Below are positions 1 through 11,007 of a DNA stretch of 64,000 bases, in pieces. A program made the position numbers and the translations under genes. Origin of the DNA: Deltaproteobacteria bacterium. GTDB lineage: Bacteria; Myxococcota; Myxococcia; Myxococcales; SZAS-1. The stretch spans positions 22,264 through 86,263 of the forward strand of contig JAFEBB010000032.1 of assembly GCA_018266075.1 (NCBI GenBank), read 5' to 3'. The notes beneath the pieces were generated by a model that did no database searches, was not told the origin of the DNA, and saw only the letters and a list, made by a program, of their open reading frames with translations. The stretch's first letter is position 1. Each line of letters begins with the position of its first letter.

Positions 1-1
1 C

Positions 2-781
2 GCGGGCGAGCTTCACGCCGACCTCGAGGCCTGGCTGGGCACGCACCAGGTGACGGCCGCGGAGATCTCCGCGTTCGTGCGCGAGCTCTTCTCCGACAAG
101 ATCGCCAAGCGCAAGGAGATCATCGAGAAGGCGCTGAAGGGCGAGTTCGAGGCCAAGGGCGAGGTGGGCGTCGCGGAGGCCAAGAGCGGCGGCTCCATGC
201 CCGACGGCACCGCCTACGTGCACGAGCCCTTCGCGGCCATCCAGCGTCAGCAGCGCATGAAGGTGCTGGCCGGCATCGGCGGCGGCGCGGCGCTGCTCAT
301 CGGCGTCGGCGTCTTCGCGTTCGGCCACCATGGCTCGGAGCCCGACCCGCAGCGAAAGCCGCCCATGGTGGCGACGCCCGCTCTCGCTCCCGCTCCCAAG
401 CCGGCGGAACCCACGCCCGCGCCGCCAGCACCTGCGCCGACGCCGACGCCAACGCCGGTCGCTGCGACTCCCAAGCTCACTTCGACGCCCGCGCCCGCTC
501 CGACACCAACGCCCGCTCCGACGCCGACGCCCATCGCCGTGGCGCCGAAGCCTGCGCACGTCTTCCGTGCGCGGCCGGGGAAGCTCTCCATCGACACCAC
601 GCCGTGGACCGAGGTCTTCTGGCGCGGCAAGAGCCTGGGCCAGACGCCGCTCATCGGCGTGGACTTGCCGCCCGGCTCGCAGCGCCTGGTGCTCAAGAAC
701 CCGGGCGAGAAGATCGAGCAGACCGTCGAGGTCGAGATCAAGAGCGACCAGACGACCGCCAAGCGGCTGCGGCTCCAGTAG
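2..781 (+). CDS. C-terminal part of a Ser/Thr protein kinase with PEGA domain (5' truncated)
   Basis: The reading frame is open from the first bases of the window, so the start lies upstream; about 259 residues are visible. The first part (LHADLEAWLG, then SAFVRELFSDKIAKRK) resembles the segment following the kinase domain in myxobacterial Hanks-type kinases. A single membrane segment follows (about fragment residues 87-108, KVLAGIGGGAALLIGVGVFAF), then a long Pro/Ala/Thr linker, then a PEGA-type domain at the C-terminus (GKLSIDTTP..., GQTPLIGVDLPPG). The architecture suggests a membrane-anchored sensor kinase whose PEGA domain lies outside the cytoplasm. The catalytic domain is not in the window, so the kinase assignment is inferred from the juxtamembrane region and the layout. 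Confidence 0.75.
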   Translation, partial: AGELHADLEAWLGTHQVTAAEISAFVRELFSDKIAKRKEIIEKALKGEFEAKGEVGVAEAKSGGSMPDGTAYVHEPFAAIQRQQRMKVLAGIGGGAALLIGVGVFAFGHHGSEPDPQRKPPMVATPALAPAPKPAEPTPAPPAPAPTPTPTPVAATPKLTSTPAPAPTPTPAPTPTPIAVAPKPAHVFRARPGKLSIDTTPWTEVFWRGKSLGQTPLIGVDLPPGSQRLVLKNPGEKIEQTVEVEIKSDQTTAKRLRLQ

Positions 782-784
782 CCG

Positions 785-801
785 TTAACCGATCAGTTTC
801 A
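785..801. repeat. TTAAC-N6-GTTTCA palindromic motif, copy 1
   Basis: TTAAC, six bases, GTTTCA, directly after the kinase stop codon. It is one of a family of TAAC-N6-GTT sites in the window (others at 6189, 20376, 30935, 38035, 38051, 44395 and 55050). Function unknown; the constant 6-base spacer suggests a dimeric DNA-binding protein. Confidence 0.55.
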
Positions 802-1036
802 AACCCGCAGGCAAGCTCTCGCCCAAGACGATGCCGCCGAGTTCGTGCCACGCGCACGTCACGTGCTCGAGCGCGTGGCGGACGAGCAACTCGCCACGCC
901 CAAGGCTCTCGTCTCGCGCGGGAGGAACTGGAGCGCACTCTGGGCGGCCCTCGGCCCTCTTCGCCGGAGTCCCGATGGTGCTCCGGTTCGGCCTGCGAAA
1001 GCGCGCGGCTCGTCGCGAACGCGACATCGCTCGCAT
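785..1036 (-). pseudogene. possible relic of a gene 3' end (GESLPAGL tail)
   Basis: On the minus strand the frame ends in VLGESLPAGLKLIG followed by TAA, almost the same tail as the 930-residue Hsp70-like protein at 3395-6187 (FGESLPAGLRLLG). At DNA level a 21-base stretch around 803-823 differs at one position from one near 3411-3431. Upstream the frame (ELLVRHALEHVTCAWHELGG) is not recognised and has no convincing start. It could be a decayed duplicate or the end of an unrelated family that shares this tail. Confidence 0.22.
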
Positions 1037-1283
1037 ATTGAGTCACGAGGCACGCGGCGGTCGCTTCACTCGCCGACCACATCGACGGGTTCAACAACCC
1101 AGCCCGGAGACACTCGCATGTCGATTACGCGAGCTCACTCGAGTGTGAATTGAGAGAACCGGTCGCTGCACAAGCTGCATAATCAAACGGTCACAAAATC
1201 GGGGCAGGATCAGGCGAAGACACGTTGACTTCTGTCTCCGCCCCTGCAGACGATCGCAAGAAGAATGGGAGGACTCCGCAACC
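802..1283. other. gene-poor gap upstream of the 1284 lipoprotein
   Basis: About 480 bases without a convincing gene apart from the possible relic at 785-1036. Base composition falls toward the right end (about 1140-1283), as expected for the promoter region of the next gene, but I cannot pick a confident -35/-10 pair. A Shine-Dalgarno-like GGGAGG lies just before the ATG at 1284. Confidence 0.5.
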
Positions 1284-3344
1284 ATGCGACAGGTTTCGTT
1301 CGGGGGTACGGTCCCGAGTCTTGTCTTGTTGACCTTGGCGGGGTGCGTCGTCCAGCCGCCACACTGCACGCAGGATTCTGACTGTCGCGCGGGCGCCTCT
1401 TGCGACACGCAGCACTTTAGTCCAGGGGTCTGCTTCGAGCGCAGCTCAAGTTCGGCATCTTCTGGACCAAGTACGATTGGTTCGTCGAGTGCTATTGGCG
1501 CTTCGTCGAGCGGGAGCAGCGGAGGACCGAGCGACAGCAGCGCAATCGGAACGAGTTCGTCGAGTTCCAGTGGAAGCTCCTATTCCACGAGCGCCTCAGG
1601 AACGACAACTGCAACTTCAACCGAAACGGCAGCATCGAGTGGCGCAGTCAGCTCGAACAGCAGCATGGGTGGCACAGGCGGATCGACAAGCGTGGCCAGC
1701 GTGAGCGTGGGATCAAGTGCCGGCGCCAGCAGTGGAACCAGCGGTTCGGGAAGCGCAGTTTCGAGTGGCTCCACAGGCGCTGGGCCTCCTGTGATCTCGA
1801 TGTTCACGGCAACCCCGAATGCAATCACCGCGGGCGATTCCAGTCTGCTGTCCTGGACCGTAGCTGGCGCGACGCAGGTCACTCTTGACCCTGGCTCGAT
1901 TGCGGTTGCTGGCTCGTCTTATTCCGTCTCGCCAAGCATCACGACCACGTACGTGCTGACTGCATCCAACAATTCAGGCACGGTCAGTTCGAGTGTCGTC
2001 ATGACGGTCTATCCTGTAGACAACGTCACAGTTTATCCCTCAATTGCAAGTATGAATACCGAAGGTGTTCGGGACTTTGTGGCCAACTCGTCTGGTGGGG
2101 TCACGTGGTCCGTCGATGAGGCGCCCAATGGCGGTGCGATCGACGCGACTGGGTACTACACTGCACCTTCGGAGGCTGGCGTCTTTCATGTAAGAGCAAC
2201 CAGCAGCGTCAACCCCCTGGTGAGCAAGACTGCAGTCGTAAGTGTTTATTTCTCGGATGCCGGGACTCTAGACTACGAGTTCGGTTACGAAGGTACAGTC
2301 TCAATTCGTGGCCCCGATGACGCGGGCTTCATCGCTTCATCTGTACTGGTCGATCCCAACCATTTACTCCTCATCGTCGGAAGCGCCCCCGGAAGTCAAC
2401 AAGGCCTTGCTGTGCGCTTCTTCCTCGACGGCGGGTTGGACTCGACGTTTGGAGCGCCAGCAACGCCCGGCTACGCACTACTGGGGTCCGGTACGCCCGT
2501 TCGACCGGCTCCATTGGGATTTGGCTACGCCGTACCCATGAAACCCAGCAGCGGCAAGGCCTACATGTACGACCAAATTTCAATATTTGGTTCTGTCAAC
2601 CGAATAGATCTTTCGTCGGTCTTGCCAACGCAGGGAGTGTTTACTGATAGCGCACCCGGAAGCCAAGGGTATGGGAGCGTATTCATCTCAGGATACGGCG
2701 GTAATGCCTATGTCGCGAGCGTTCAACTAGACGGAGGCTTAAATCGCCAATTCGGCGACGGAGGCATTGTTTCAATCTCCGTCAATTCGCCCGTCTATAT
2801 AGCGCCGCGGTCGGACTGGGGAGTTGTGGCAGGAACCGCGTTCGGATCTTGGTACGACTGGCAGATTTCGCCAGGTGGAGCGACCTCGTCGCTTGCACCG
2901 GTTTTCGTCCAGCCGAACGCGTATGCGGGGCCATTGACAAGCTTCATGGGCGGCCGATTCGTATTCTCGGCACTCCAAGGGTCTGGCACCCAAGCTTCGT
3001 CCGTTCTGGGGATGCTTTCCCCAGATGGTGGTTTAGACCCGTCCTTTGGTGATGGAGGCTTACTAGCTTTACCGGACATGCCCAAGTCTGCTCCAATCTC
3101 GCTGTTTACGGACGACCGCGGCGAAATCGAATCCGCGTGGTCTTCCAGCGGGTGCGCGGTCGCGCAATACCTCGCGGACGGCCAACCCGATCCGGCATTC
3201 GGGGGCGGGACGGTGGTTATGGAAAGTCTGCCCGGAGAGGTTCTGACGACGTGCGGAGGACTCGTGCAGGGCAAATTGGGTGAAACGTTGGGCGTTGCGA
3301 ATTGCGCCGACGGGTCGGCTATCTTGTTCGCGATTTGGCACTAA
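1284..3344 (+). CDS. secreted lipoprotein with Ser-rich linker, Ig-like domains and delta-60 repeats
   Basis: A 686-residue protein with a lipoprotein signal peptide (SLVLLTLAGC, lipid-modified Cys21), a Cys-containing segment (CTQDSDCRAGASCD), a Ser/Gly/Thr linker at about 50-170, one or two Ig-like domains at about 172-325, and a C-terminal beta-propeller-like region. That last part carries delta-60-type repeats, recognisable from LDSTFG, LNRQFGDGGI and LDPSFGDGGL. The likely location is the outer membrane or cell surface, with no enzymatic motif seen. The start is supported by GGGAGG upstream. The gene is clearly richer in A/T than its neighbours, with frequent codons such as TTA, ATA and AAT, which suggests transfer or relaxed codon selection. 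Its ligand cannot be predicted. Confidence 0.8.
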   Translation: MRQVSFGGTVPSLVLLTLAGCVVQPPHCTQDSDCRAGASCDTQHFSPGVCFERSSSSASSGPSTIGSSSAIGASSSGSSGGPSDSSAIGTSSSSSSGSSYSTSASGTTTATSTETAASSGAVSSNSSMGGTGGSTSVASVSVGSSAGASSGTSGSGSAVSSGSTGAGPPVISMFTATPNAITAGDSSLLSWTVAGATQVTLDPGSIAVAGSSYSVSPSITTTYVLTASNNSGTVSSSVVMTVYPVDNVTVYPSIASMNTEGVRDFVANSSGGVTWSVDEAPNGGAIDATGYYTAPSEAGVFHVRATSSVNPLVSKTAVVSVYFSDAGTLDYEFGYEGTVSIRGPDDAGFIASSVLVDPNHLLLIVGSAPGSQQGLAVRFFLDGGLDSTFGAPATPGYALLGSGTPVRPAPLGFGYAVPMKPSSGKAYMYDQISIFGSVNRIDLSSVLPTQGVFTDSAPGSQGYGSVFISGYGGNAYVASVQLDGGLNRQFGDGGIVSISVNSPVYIAPRSDWGVVAGTAFGSWYDWQISPGGATSSLAPVFVQPNAYAGPLTSFMGGRFVFSALQGSGTQASSVLGMLSPDGGLDPSFGDGGLLALPDMPKSAPISLFTDDRGEIESAWSSSGCAVAQYLADGQPDPAFGGGTVVMESLPGEVLTTCGGLVQGKLGETLGVANCADGSAILFAIWH

Positions 3345-3394
3345 CAGTTAACGCTAGCCTACAAGAATGGAACCGCAGGGGACCCTAGGGGCCC

Positions 3395-6187
3395 TCAGCC
3401 AAGAAGCCTAAGACCCGCAGGCAGGCTCTCGCCGAACACGCGCGCCTCCTCGGCTTGCTCGAGCTGCACGCCCTCGCGCACCGCATGCAGCCATGGCTCG
3501 GGCGACTTCGCCAATTCGAGTCGCTTCGCCACGCGCTCGCGCAGCTCCGGTGCGAGGTCGCGGGCGCGATCGCCGGTGGCACGCGCGAGCAGCATGGCCG
3601 CGAAGGGCACGGTCTCCACCTGGGCGGCGTCGAGCGCGAGGATGCGCTCCAGCCACGCCTCGGCAACATCCGGTGTGACCACCGTGTGCGCCGAGCCGAA
3701 GAATGGCTTGCGCGCGCCAAGCCGGCCGATGGACCAGGCCAGCGTGGACGCGCCCGCGAACGGCTTGGCGTCGCTGGCCTTCGCGGCGCGCACGGCGTCG
3801 AGCCGCGCGAGGAGGATCTCGCCCAGCTCCTGCTTCTCGCGCGCCCCGAGGCGCTCCAGGCTCGCCGCGAGCCGCACCATCTCTTCGGAGCCCTGCGGCT
3901 GCACGCCCTTGGCCTTCGTCGGCTTCGCGCCGGGGACGGGCAGGCGCAGGTGCGGCGCGAGCTGGGCGTAGATCACGCGGTGCGCGGCTTCGTCGAGCCC
4001 GCCGGCGATGCGGCGCCACATCACCCACCACTCGGTCCAGTTGGGCGTCTCGGTGTGGAACTGCAGCGCCGGCTCGAAGACCTTCCAGGTCTCGCCCGCG
4101 CGCCAGGCATCGAGCGGCGCGCCGAAGCCCGGCCGCAGCGTGAAGCCCGTGAGCTGGCACCACACGCGCTCGTGATCCGCGGAGCGACGCCGACGGCCCA
4201 TGCCCGCGTGCAAAGCGCTCCAGAGCTCGCGACACACGGCGGTCGACCAGACCTCGCGCGGGCCGAGCGCGCGCTCCAGGTTTCGAAACAAATCCTTTAC
4301 ATCGCGCGGGGACACCGGCATCGGCTTCTTGCCGTACACGCGCTCGACGAGCTCGCGACCCTCTTCGAACTTGGCGGGCAGCGGCTCGACGCGCGTGTCG
4401 CCTTCGCGTGCCGCCGCGCCGCGCAGCTGGAACTCGAGCTTCCAGCGCAGCTCCGATCCACCCGGGCCCTTGTCGGACACGAGGAAGAGCTCGAGCGTTC
4501 CCAGCTCGCTGAGCCGCGACACCATCCGGACCGGCACCTGGCCCTGAAGCCCATTCGGCGCGCCGAGCACGGTCTGCAGCGCGGGCAGCGCCTCGAGCTC
4601 GTCGCCGAGCGGCAGGAGCTCGCCGGCTGCGCGCGCCGCATCGCCGGTGGACGAGAAGAGCTCGAAGCGCACCGGCTCGTTGAGGCGCAAGGCGAAGGTG
4701 CGCTCCAGCGGCACTTCGACGCCTTCCTCTTGCCGACGCGGAACCACGCAGAGCGCCTGGGTCTTGCCGTCCTTCTCCACGCCCACGAAGTACGCGCGCG
4801 CCGAGCCGCCGCCGATGCGCACGCCCTCGCCGCGACGCACGCGGCCAAACCAGCTCGCGCCCCGCGCGACGGCGAGATCCAGGTCGTCGTGCTTGAGCAA
4901 CTTCACGGGCGGTGAACCCGGGAACCAGGCGTTCACCACCTCGAGCAGGCGCGTCTGGAGCAGCTTGGCGTTGAACACACCGCCATTGAGCAGGATCGCG
5001 TCCGGCCGCGGCAGCTCGACGAGCGGCTCGTTGAGCGCCTCCGAGACCGCGCCCGCGTGGCGACGCAGGAAGGCCACGATGTGCCGGGAGATGGCCGCGT
5101 CGGCTGCGTAGGGCAGGCCGAGCTCTTGAATCGCGGCGCGTCCTGCGCGCGCGGGCGCGGCGTCTCGCGGCACCTGCGGAAAGAAGCCTTCGACGATGCG
5201 CTGGCGGACCTCGTCGCGCGCGAGCTCGGTCTTGAGCGTGCCGCCCACGAGCTTCGAGCCGCGGCCGACGACAGCCACCGTGACCTTGTCCGGGCCGTCG
5301 TCGGCGAGCAGCTTCTCCTTCGCGTCGCGCGCGGCGGCCACGAGCATCGACCACTGCGTGGCGTCGAGCTTGTGCAGACCCACGAGCCGCTCTTCGCACG
5401 CGCGCGCGAGGAGCATGTCCATGTTGTCGCCGCCGAGCATCAAGTGATCGCCCACCGCGATGCGCGTGAGCTTGGGCCGGCCGTCGACGAATGCCGCGTG
5501 AATCAACGTGAGGTCCGTGGTTCCGCCACCGACATCGACCACGAGGATGAGCTTCGCGCCGCCCAGCGCCGCCTCGAGCGCGCGCTCGTGCCGCGAGAGG
5601 AAGTCGTAGAACGCGGCCTGCGGCTCTTCGACCAGCACGAACTTGGGCAGGCCTGCTTCCTGTGCGGCGCGGATGGTGAGCTCGCGCGCGACCTCGTCGA
5701 AGCTCGCGGGCAGGGTGAGCACCAGCTCCTGCTCGCCGAGCGGGTGGTTCGGGAACTTGCGATCCCACGCGTGGCGCAGGTGCTCCAGGTAGCGCGCGCT
5801 CGCGGTCACCGGCGACACGCGCTCCACTTCCGCCGGCGCACCCCATGGCAGGATCGGCGAGGTGCGCTCGACCGCAGGATTCGCGAGCCAGCTCTTCGCG
5901 CTCGCGACCATGCGTCCGGGTACGCGCGCGCCCTGCGCCCGCGCGAACTGGCCCACCACGTACGGCGGCTCGCTCCAGGGCAGCTTGGTGGCCCCTTCGG
6001 CGAGCTCGTGCGGTCCGGGCAGGTACAGAAAGCTGGGTAACAGCGGCAGCGGCTGAACCTGGCCCGGCCCGACGAGCTGCTCGACGCCCAGCACCTCCAC
6101 ATGCGCGCCCGTGCGCTCGGTGTCCGCGAGCGCGAGCACGGTGTGCGTGGTGCCCAGATCGATGCCGACGACGTAGCGTGAGGCCAT
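3395..6187 (-). CDS. long Hsp70-family protein (930 aa)
   Basis: The N-terminal half is an Hsp70/actin-fold ATPase: phosphate-1 motif VVGIDLGTTHTV (about 6-17), phosphate-2 motif VVDVGGGTTDL (about 216-226) and an ILLNGGVFNAK motif (about 390). The C-terminal half (about 500-930) is not a DnaK substrate-binding domain and resembles the extension of other long Hsp70-like proteins of proteobacteria and myxobacteria. It is the last gene of a minus-strand operon with a 617-residue Hsp70 homologue (19-base spacer) and a DUF2760 protein. No DnaJ or GrpE gene is near, so this is probably a specialised ATPase rather than the housekeeping chaperone. The substrate is unknown. The protein ends in GESLPAGLRLLG. 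Confidence 0.9.
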   Translation of the reverse strand: MASRYVVGIDLGTTHTVLALADTERTGAHVEVLGVEQLVGPGQVQPLPLLPSFLYLPGPHELAEGATKLPWSEPPYVVGQFARAQGARVPGRMVASAKSWLANPAVERTSPILPWGAPAEVERVSPVTASARYLEHLRHAWDRKFPNHPLGEQELVLTLPASFDEVARELTIRAAQEAGLPKFVLVEEPQAAFYDFLSRHERALEAALGGAKLILVVDVGGGTTDLTLIHAAFVDGRPKLTRIAVGDHLMLGGDNMDMLLARACEERLVGLHKLDATQWSMLVAAARDAKEKLLADDGPDKVTVAVVGRGSKLVGGTLKTELARDEVRQRIVEGFFPQVPRDAAPARAGRAAIQELGLPYAADAAISRHIVAFLRRHAGAVSEALNEPLVELPRPDAILLNGGVFNAKLLQTRLLEVVNAWFPGSPPVKLLKHDDLDLAVARGASWFGRVRRGEGVRIGGGSARAYFVGVEKDGKTQALCVVPRRQEEGVEVPLERTFALRLNEPVRFELFSSTGDAARAAGELLPLGDELEALPALQTVLGAPNGLQGQVPVRMVSRLSELGTLELFLVSDKGPGGSELRWKLEFQLRGAAAREGDTRVEPLPAKFEEGRELVERVYGKKPMPVSPRDVKDLFRNLERALGPREVWSTAVCRELWSALHAGMGRRRRSADHERVWCQLTGFTLRPGFGAPLDAWRAGETWKVFEPALQFHTETPNWTEWWVMWRRIAGGLDEAAHRVIYAQLAPHLRLPVPGAKPTKAKGVQPQGSEEMVRLAASLERLGAREKQELGEILLARLDAVRAAKASDAKPFAGASTLAWSIGRLGARKPFFGSAHTVVTPDVAEAWLERILALDAAQVETVPFAAMLLARATGDRARDLAPELRERVAKRLELAKSPEPWLHAVREGVQLEQAEEARVFGESLPAGLRLLG

Positions 6188-6188
6188 G

Positions 6189-6205
6189 TTAACGAACTTG
6201 TTTCA
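6189..6205. repeat. TTAAC-N6-GTTTCA palindromic motif, copy 2
   Basis: TTAAC-gaactt-GTTTCA fills the short spacer between the two Hsp70-like genes. It has the same spacing and GTTTCA arm as the copies at 785 and 20376. Confidence 0.55.
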
Positions 6206-6206
6206 A

Positions 6207-8060
<1,854 letters not shown>

Positions 8061-8092
8061 GGCCTACCTCTTAATCGCGAATCCGCGCCCGG

Positions 8093-8683
8093 CTACGGCA
8101 GCTCGACCTCGGCCGGCGCGACGACGCGGCCGTCGCCTGCCGGCTCGGGCACCGTGACCTTGGTCGCCTTCCAGCCGCGGTGCTTGAGCGTGCCGCGGAA
8201 GGGCGGGTTGCCGACGACGTTGCCCGTCAGCCGGATCGCCGCAGGATCGAAGCCGGCCTCCACGGTGATCATCGCGCCCTCGGGCTTGTCGAGCACGGGC
8301 GCGAGCGCGAGGTGCGCGGCGATGCTCTTGCGGCAACCTTCGTAGACCGTCGAGCGCACCACGGCAGCCAGATCTGCGTCGCTGGCGCCGGCGAGGTCCT
8401 CTTGCAGGAAGTCCACGAGCCGGCCGTCGCGCTGGAGGATCGCGAGCAGCGCCACCGCTTCGGCGCCGGGCTCACGCGCGGGCTTGGCGGGCTCGGACGG
8501 CTTCGTCTCCACGGTCTGCACCCGCGCGGGCTGCGCGGCCTCGGGCGCGGGCGCGCTCGGCAGCGACGGCGAAGAGCCGTGGCGCAGCGCCCAGACGCCT
8601 TCGGCGAAGGAGCGGTCGAACCACACCTTGAAGAACGCCACGAAGGCCAGGAAGAACCGGTTCAGCCCGCTCATCGGCGGCAT
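8093..8683 (-). CDS. DUF2760 domain protein
   Basis: This 196-residue protein matches my recollection of DUF2760: an N-terminal hydrophobic/aromatic stretch (LNRFFLAFVAFFKVWFD), a Pro/Ala-rich linker at about 50-85, then the conserved domain (LLAILQRDGRLVDFLQEDL, RSTVYEGCRKSI, FDPAAIRLTGNVVG). In known genomes the domain commonly lies beside Hsp70-like genes, as here, and it is the first gene of the operon. Its biochemical role is unknown; a membrane-associated partner or anchor for the Hsp70-like pair is inference. Confidence 0.85.
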   Translation of the reverse strand: MPPMSGLNRFFLAFVAFFKVWFDRSFAEGVWALRHGSSPSLPSAPAPEAAQPARVQTVETKPSEPAKPAREPGAEAVALLAILQRDGRLVDFLQEDLAGASDADLAAVVRSTVYEGCRKSIAAHLALAPVLDKPEGAMITVEAGFDPAAIRLTGNVVGNPPFRGTLKHRGWKATKVTVPEPAGDGRVVAPAEVELP

Positions 8684-8816
8684 GCGCGCACCAATCTCTT
8701 TCGAATCGGGCGGGGTTTAGCACTGCACCTGCGCGCGCACCACGGGAACACGCGGGGCGGCGTCGTCCCAGTGACAGCGCCTCAGCTAGACTGGATGCTC
8801 CGTCCCAGAGGTCGCC

Positions 8817-10370
8817 GTGGGCTTTTCTGGTCGCAGCGCGCTCGTGGCGATCGCCTTGATGTCCGCGGGCTGCGACGCGAAGGTGATTCTGCCCAGCGGT
8901 GATGCGGGCTCGGTCGACGCGGGCCGGCAGGATGCGGGGCCGTCCGATGCCGGCCCATTCGACGCAGGTTCGGTCGACGCAGGTTCGGTGGATGCGGGCT
9001 CAGTCGACGCGGGCCCACTCGACGCCGGAGTCGTCACGGCCACCGCCACGTTCTCGCCCGTCGCGCTCGATCCTGACGCGGGCGATCTCACCAATCCGAT
9101 GCGTGGCCAGTACCTGTGGCTCGGGACGTCCGCGTATCCGGCTGGCTGGACCGATCTCGACGCGTACGAACGCTGGGAATGGGTCACCGTCGAGCCGTCG
9201 GAGGGCAACATCAACTGGCAGCTCATCGACGACCAGCTCGACGCGGCCCGCGCGCGCGGCGGTCGCTTCGGCATGCGGGTGATGCCGCTCTGCGAAGGCT
9301 GCGCGTCGCATACGTACCAGGGCGCGCAGTCCTCGATTCCGGATGACCTCGCGGCCGTCGCGAATCCGCTCATCGCCGCCGCGCCCGGCGACGATCCGAG
9401 CGTGCTCTACGTGCTCCCGGACTGGAACAGCGACGCGTACCTCAATCGCCTCCAGGAGCTCTTGCAGGCCATCGGCACGCACTACGCGAACGATCCCACC
9501 TTTGCGTGGATGGATGTCTCGAGCTACGGCAACTGGGGCGAGTTCCACCTCTATCCGTTCACGACGGCTGGCGGGCCGTACGACACGTCGACGCAGCGGC
9601 CCATCACCGACGCCAACGCAATCCGCATCGTGGACATGAACGCGGCCGCGTTCCCGAACAAGCTGCTGGTCGTGAACTCGGAACAGGCGGCGGCGCTCGG
9701 CGAAGCCGTCGCGACCACGTCGCCGCCGGTCGGTCTGCGCGTGGACTGCGTGGGCTCCGACGGGCTGGCTGGCGGTCAGAGCGCCATCTCGGCCGTGCCC
9801 GGCGCGGACCAACTCTGGCGCCGCGCGCCGTTCATCACCGAGTGGTGTCAGTACAACCTCGGCAACAGCGGCGCGGATCTCTTCGTCCAAGGCGAGCAGC
9901 AGGTGCGCGATTTCCACATCTCGATGATGTCGTCCGGGAACTTCCAGAGTCCGCCCTCGACGGCCGACGAGATCGCGGCGTTCCGCGCGGCCAACCTCGA
10001 AGCGGGCTATCGACTGCGGCCCACGAGCGTGCAGCTCACGATCGATCGCACGTCGCAGCGGGTGCGCGTGGTGAGCCACTGGGTCGACGACGGCGTCGCG
10101 CCCACGTACCTCGCGTGGCAGCCGGTGTTGGTGCTCGACGGGCCGGCGCATGTCGAGCTGCCGCTGGCCATGGATCTGCGCCAGGTGATGCCGGATGCGC
10201 CGCTCGACGACGACGAATCGCTCGATGCGAGCACGCTGCTCACGTCAGGTTCGTACACGGCCTCGCTGCGCGTCGACGACGTTCAGGCGATCTCGCAGCC
10301 CATGAACCTGGGCATCGCCGGACGCGTCAGCGACGGCAGCTATGCGCTCGGTTCCGTGCAGCTGCCCTGA
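8817..10370 (+). CDS. lipoprotein with DUF4832-type glycosidase-like domain
   Basis: 517 residues from a GTG start, chosen because it gives a complete lipoprotein signal peptide (SALVAIALMSAGC). A linker of Asp-Ala-Gly units (DAGSVDAG repeated, about 30-68) is typical of myxobacterial surface lipoproteins. The rest resembles DUF4874/DUF4832 proteins with a TIM-barrel glycoside-hydrolase-like fold: NPMRGQYLWLG, ERWEWVTVEPSEGNINW, FGMRVMPLCEG, and a DVSSYGNWGEFH segment with candidate acidic residues. A C-terminal beta domain follows. It probably acts on an extracellular polysaccharide, but no substrate can be named. It stands alone, divergent from the DUF2760 operon. Confidence 0.8.
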   Translation: MGFSGRSALVAIALMSAGCDAKVILPSGDAGSVDAGRQDAGPSDAGPFDAGSVDAGSVDAGSVDAGPLDAGVVTATATFSPVALDPDAGDLTNPMRGQYLWLGTSAYPAGWTDLDAYERWEWVTVEPSEGNINWQLIDDQLDAARARGGRFGMRVMPLCEGCASHTYQGAQSSIPDDLAAVANPLIAAAPGDDPSVLYVLPDWNSDAYLNRLQELLQAIGTHYANDPTFAWMDVSSYGNWGEFHLYPFTTAGGPYDTSTQRPITDANAIRIVDMNAAAFPNKLLVVNSEQAAALGEAVATTSPPVGLRVDCVGSDGLAGGQSAISAVPGADQLWRRAPFITEWCQYNLGNSGADLFVQGEQQVRDFHISMMSSGNFQSPPSTADEIAAFRAANLEAGYRLRPTSVQLTIDRTSQRVRVVSHWVDDGVAPTYLAWQPVLVLDGPAHVELPLAMDLRQVMPDAPLDDDESLDASTLLTSGSYTASLRVDDVQAISQPMNLGIAGRVSDGSYALGSVQLP

Positions 10371-10371
10371 G

Positions 10372-11007
10372 TCAGGTGCCGCGCGCGCCGCGAAGATCCT
10401 CGGGCAGGTAGGTGGTGTCGCCGAGCAGCTTAAGCAGCGGGCCCGAGCTCTTGAACTCCACGGCGCTCACGCCCGCCACCGGCATGCCGATGCGCCGACG
10501 GAAATCGCCCACCGGGATACCCAGGAACGCGCACATCAGAATCCGCAGCGTGGCCTTGTGGCTCACCACCAGCACGCTGCCTTCGCCGTGCTTGGCGCGG
10601 ATGCGCGAGATGGCCGCCATCGACCGCTCGGCGATCTGGATCGCCGTCTCGCCGCCGGGCGGCGGCACCTGGTCGGGATGATCGCTCCACGCCTTGAACG
10701 CGCCGGGATGCGCGCGCTCCACCTCGTCCTCGTTGAGGCCTTCCCAGGCGCCGTACTCGATCTCGCGAAGGCCCTCGTCCACCTGCACCGGGAGCTTGAG
10801 CTTGTTGGCGATGGGCGTGGCCGTGGCGATCGCGCGCGACTTGTTGCTCGCGTAGACCGCCTGCAGCGGCAGGTGGCTCCAGTGCTCGGCCACGGCCTGG
10901 GCCATGCGGTGGCCCGAGTCGGTGAGCGGCACGTCGAGCGAGCCGCAGAAGGTGTTCTCGCGCGACTGGGCCGTCTGGCCGTGGCGCACGAAGTAGATGG
11001 TGAGCAT
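10372..11007 (-). CDS. histidine phosphatase family protein
   Basis: A 211-residue member of the phosphoglycerate-mutase-like histidine phosphatases. The catalytic motif VRHGQT starts at about residue 7. Also visible are LTDSGHRMAQ, SNKSRAIATATPI (phosphate-binding Arg), YGAWEGLNEDE and VVSHKATLR (second His). The size fits small-molecule phosphatases such as the CobC-like or GpmB-like groups, but I cannot choose between them. The ATG overlaps the stop of the OPT transporter by one base (TGATG), suggesting translational coupling. Confidence 0.88.
   Translation of the reverse strand: MLTIYFVRHGQTAQSRENTFCGSLDVPLTDSGHRMAQAVAEHWSHLPLQAVYASNKSRAIATATPIANKLKLPVQVDEGLREIEYGAWEGLNEDEVERAHPGAFKAWSDHPDQVPPPGGETAIQIAERSMAAISRIRAKHGEGSVLVVSHKATLRILMCAFLGIPVGDFRRRIGMPVAGVSAVEFKSSGPLLKLLGDTTYLPEDLRGARGT

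Noticed and set aside
1284..3344. Foreign-looking gene as part of a phage or insertion sequence
   Set aside because: No integrase, transposase, terminal repeats or target duplications are seen around it.
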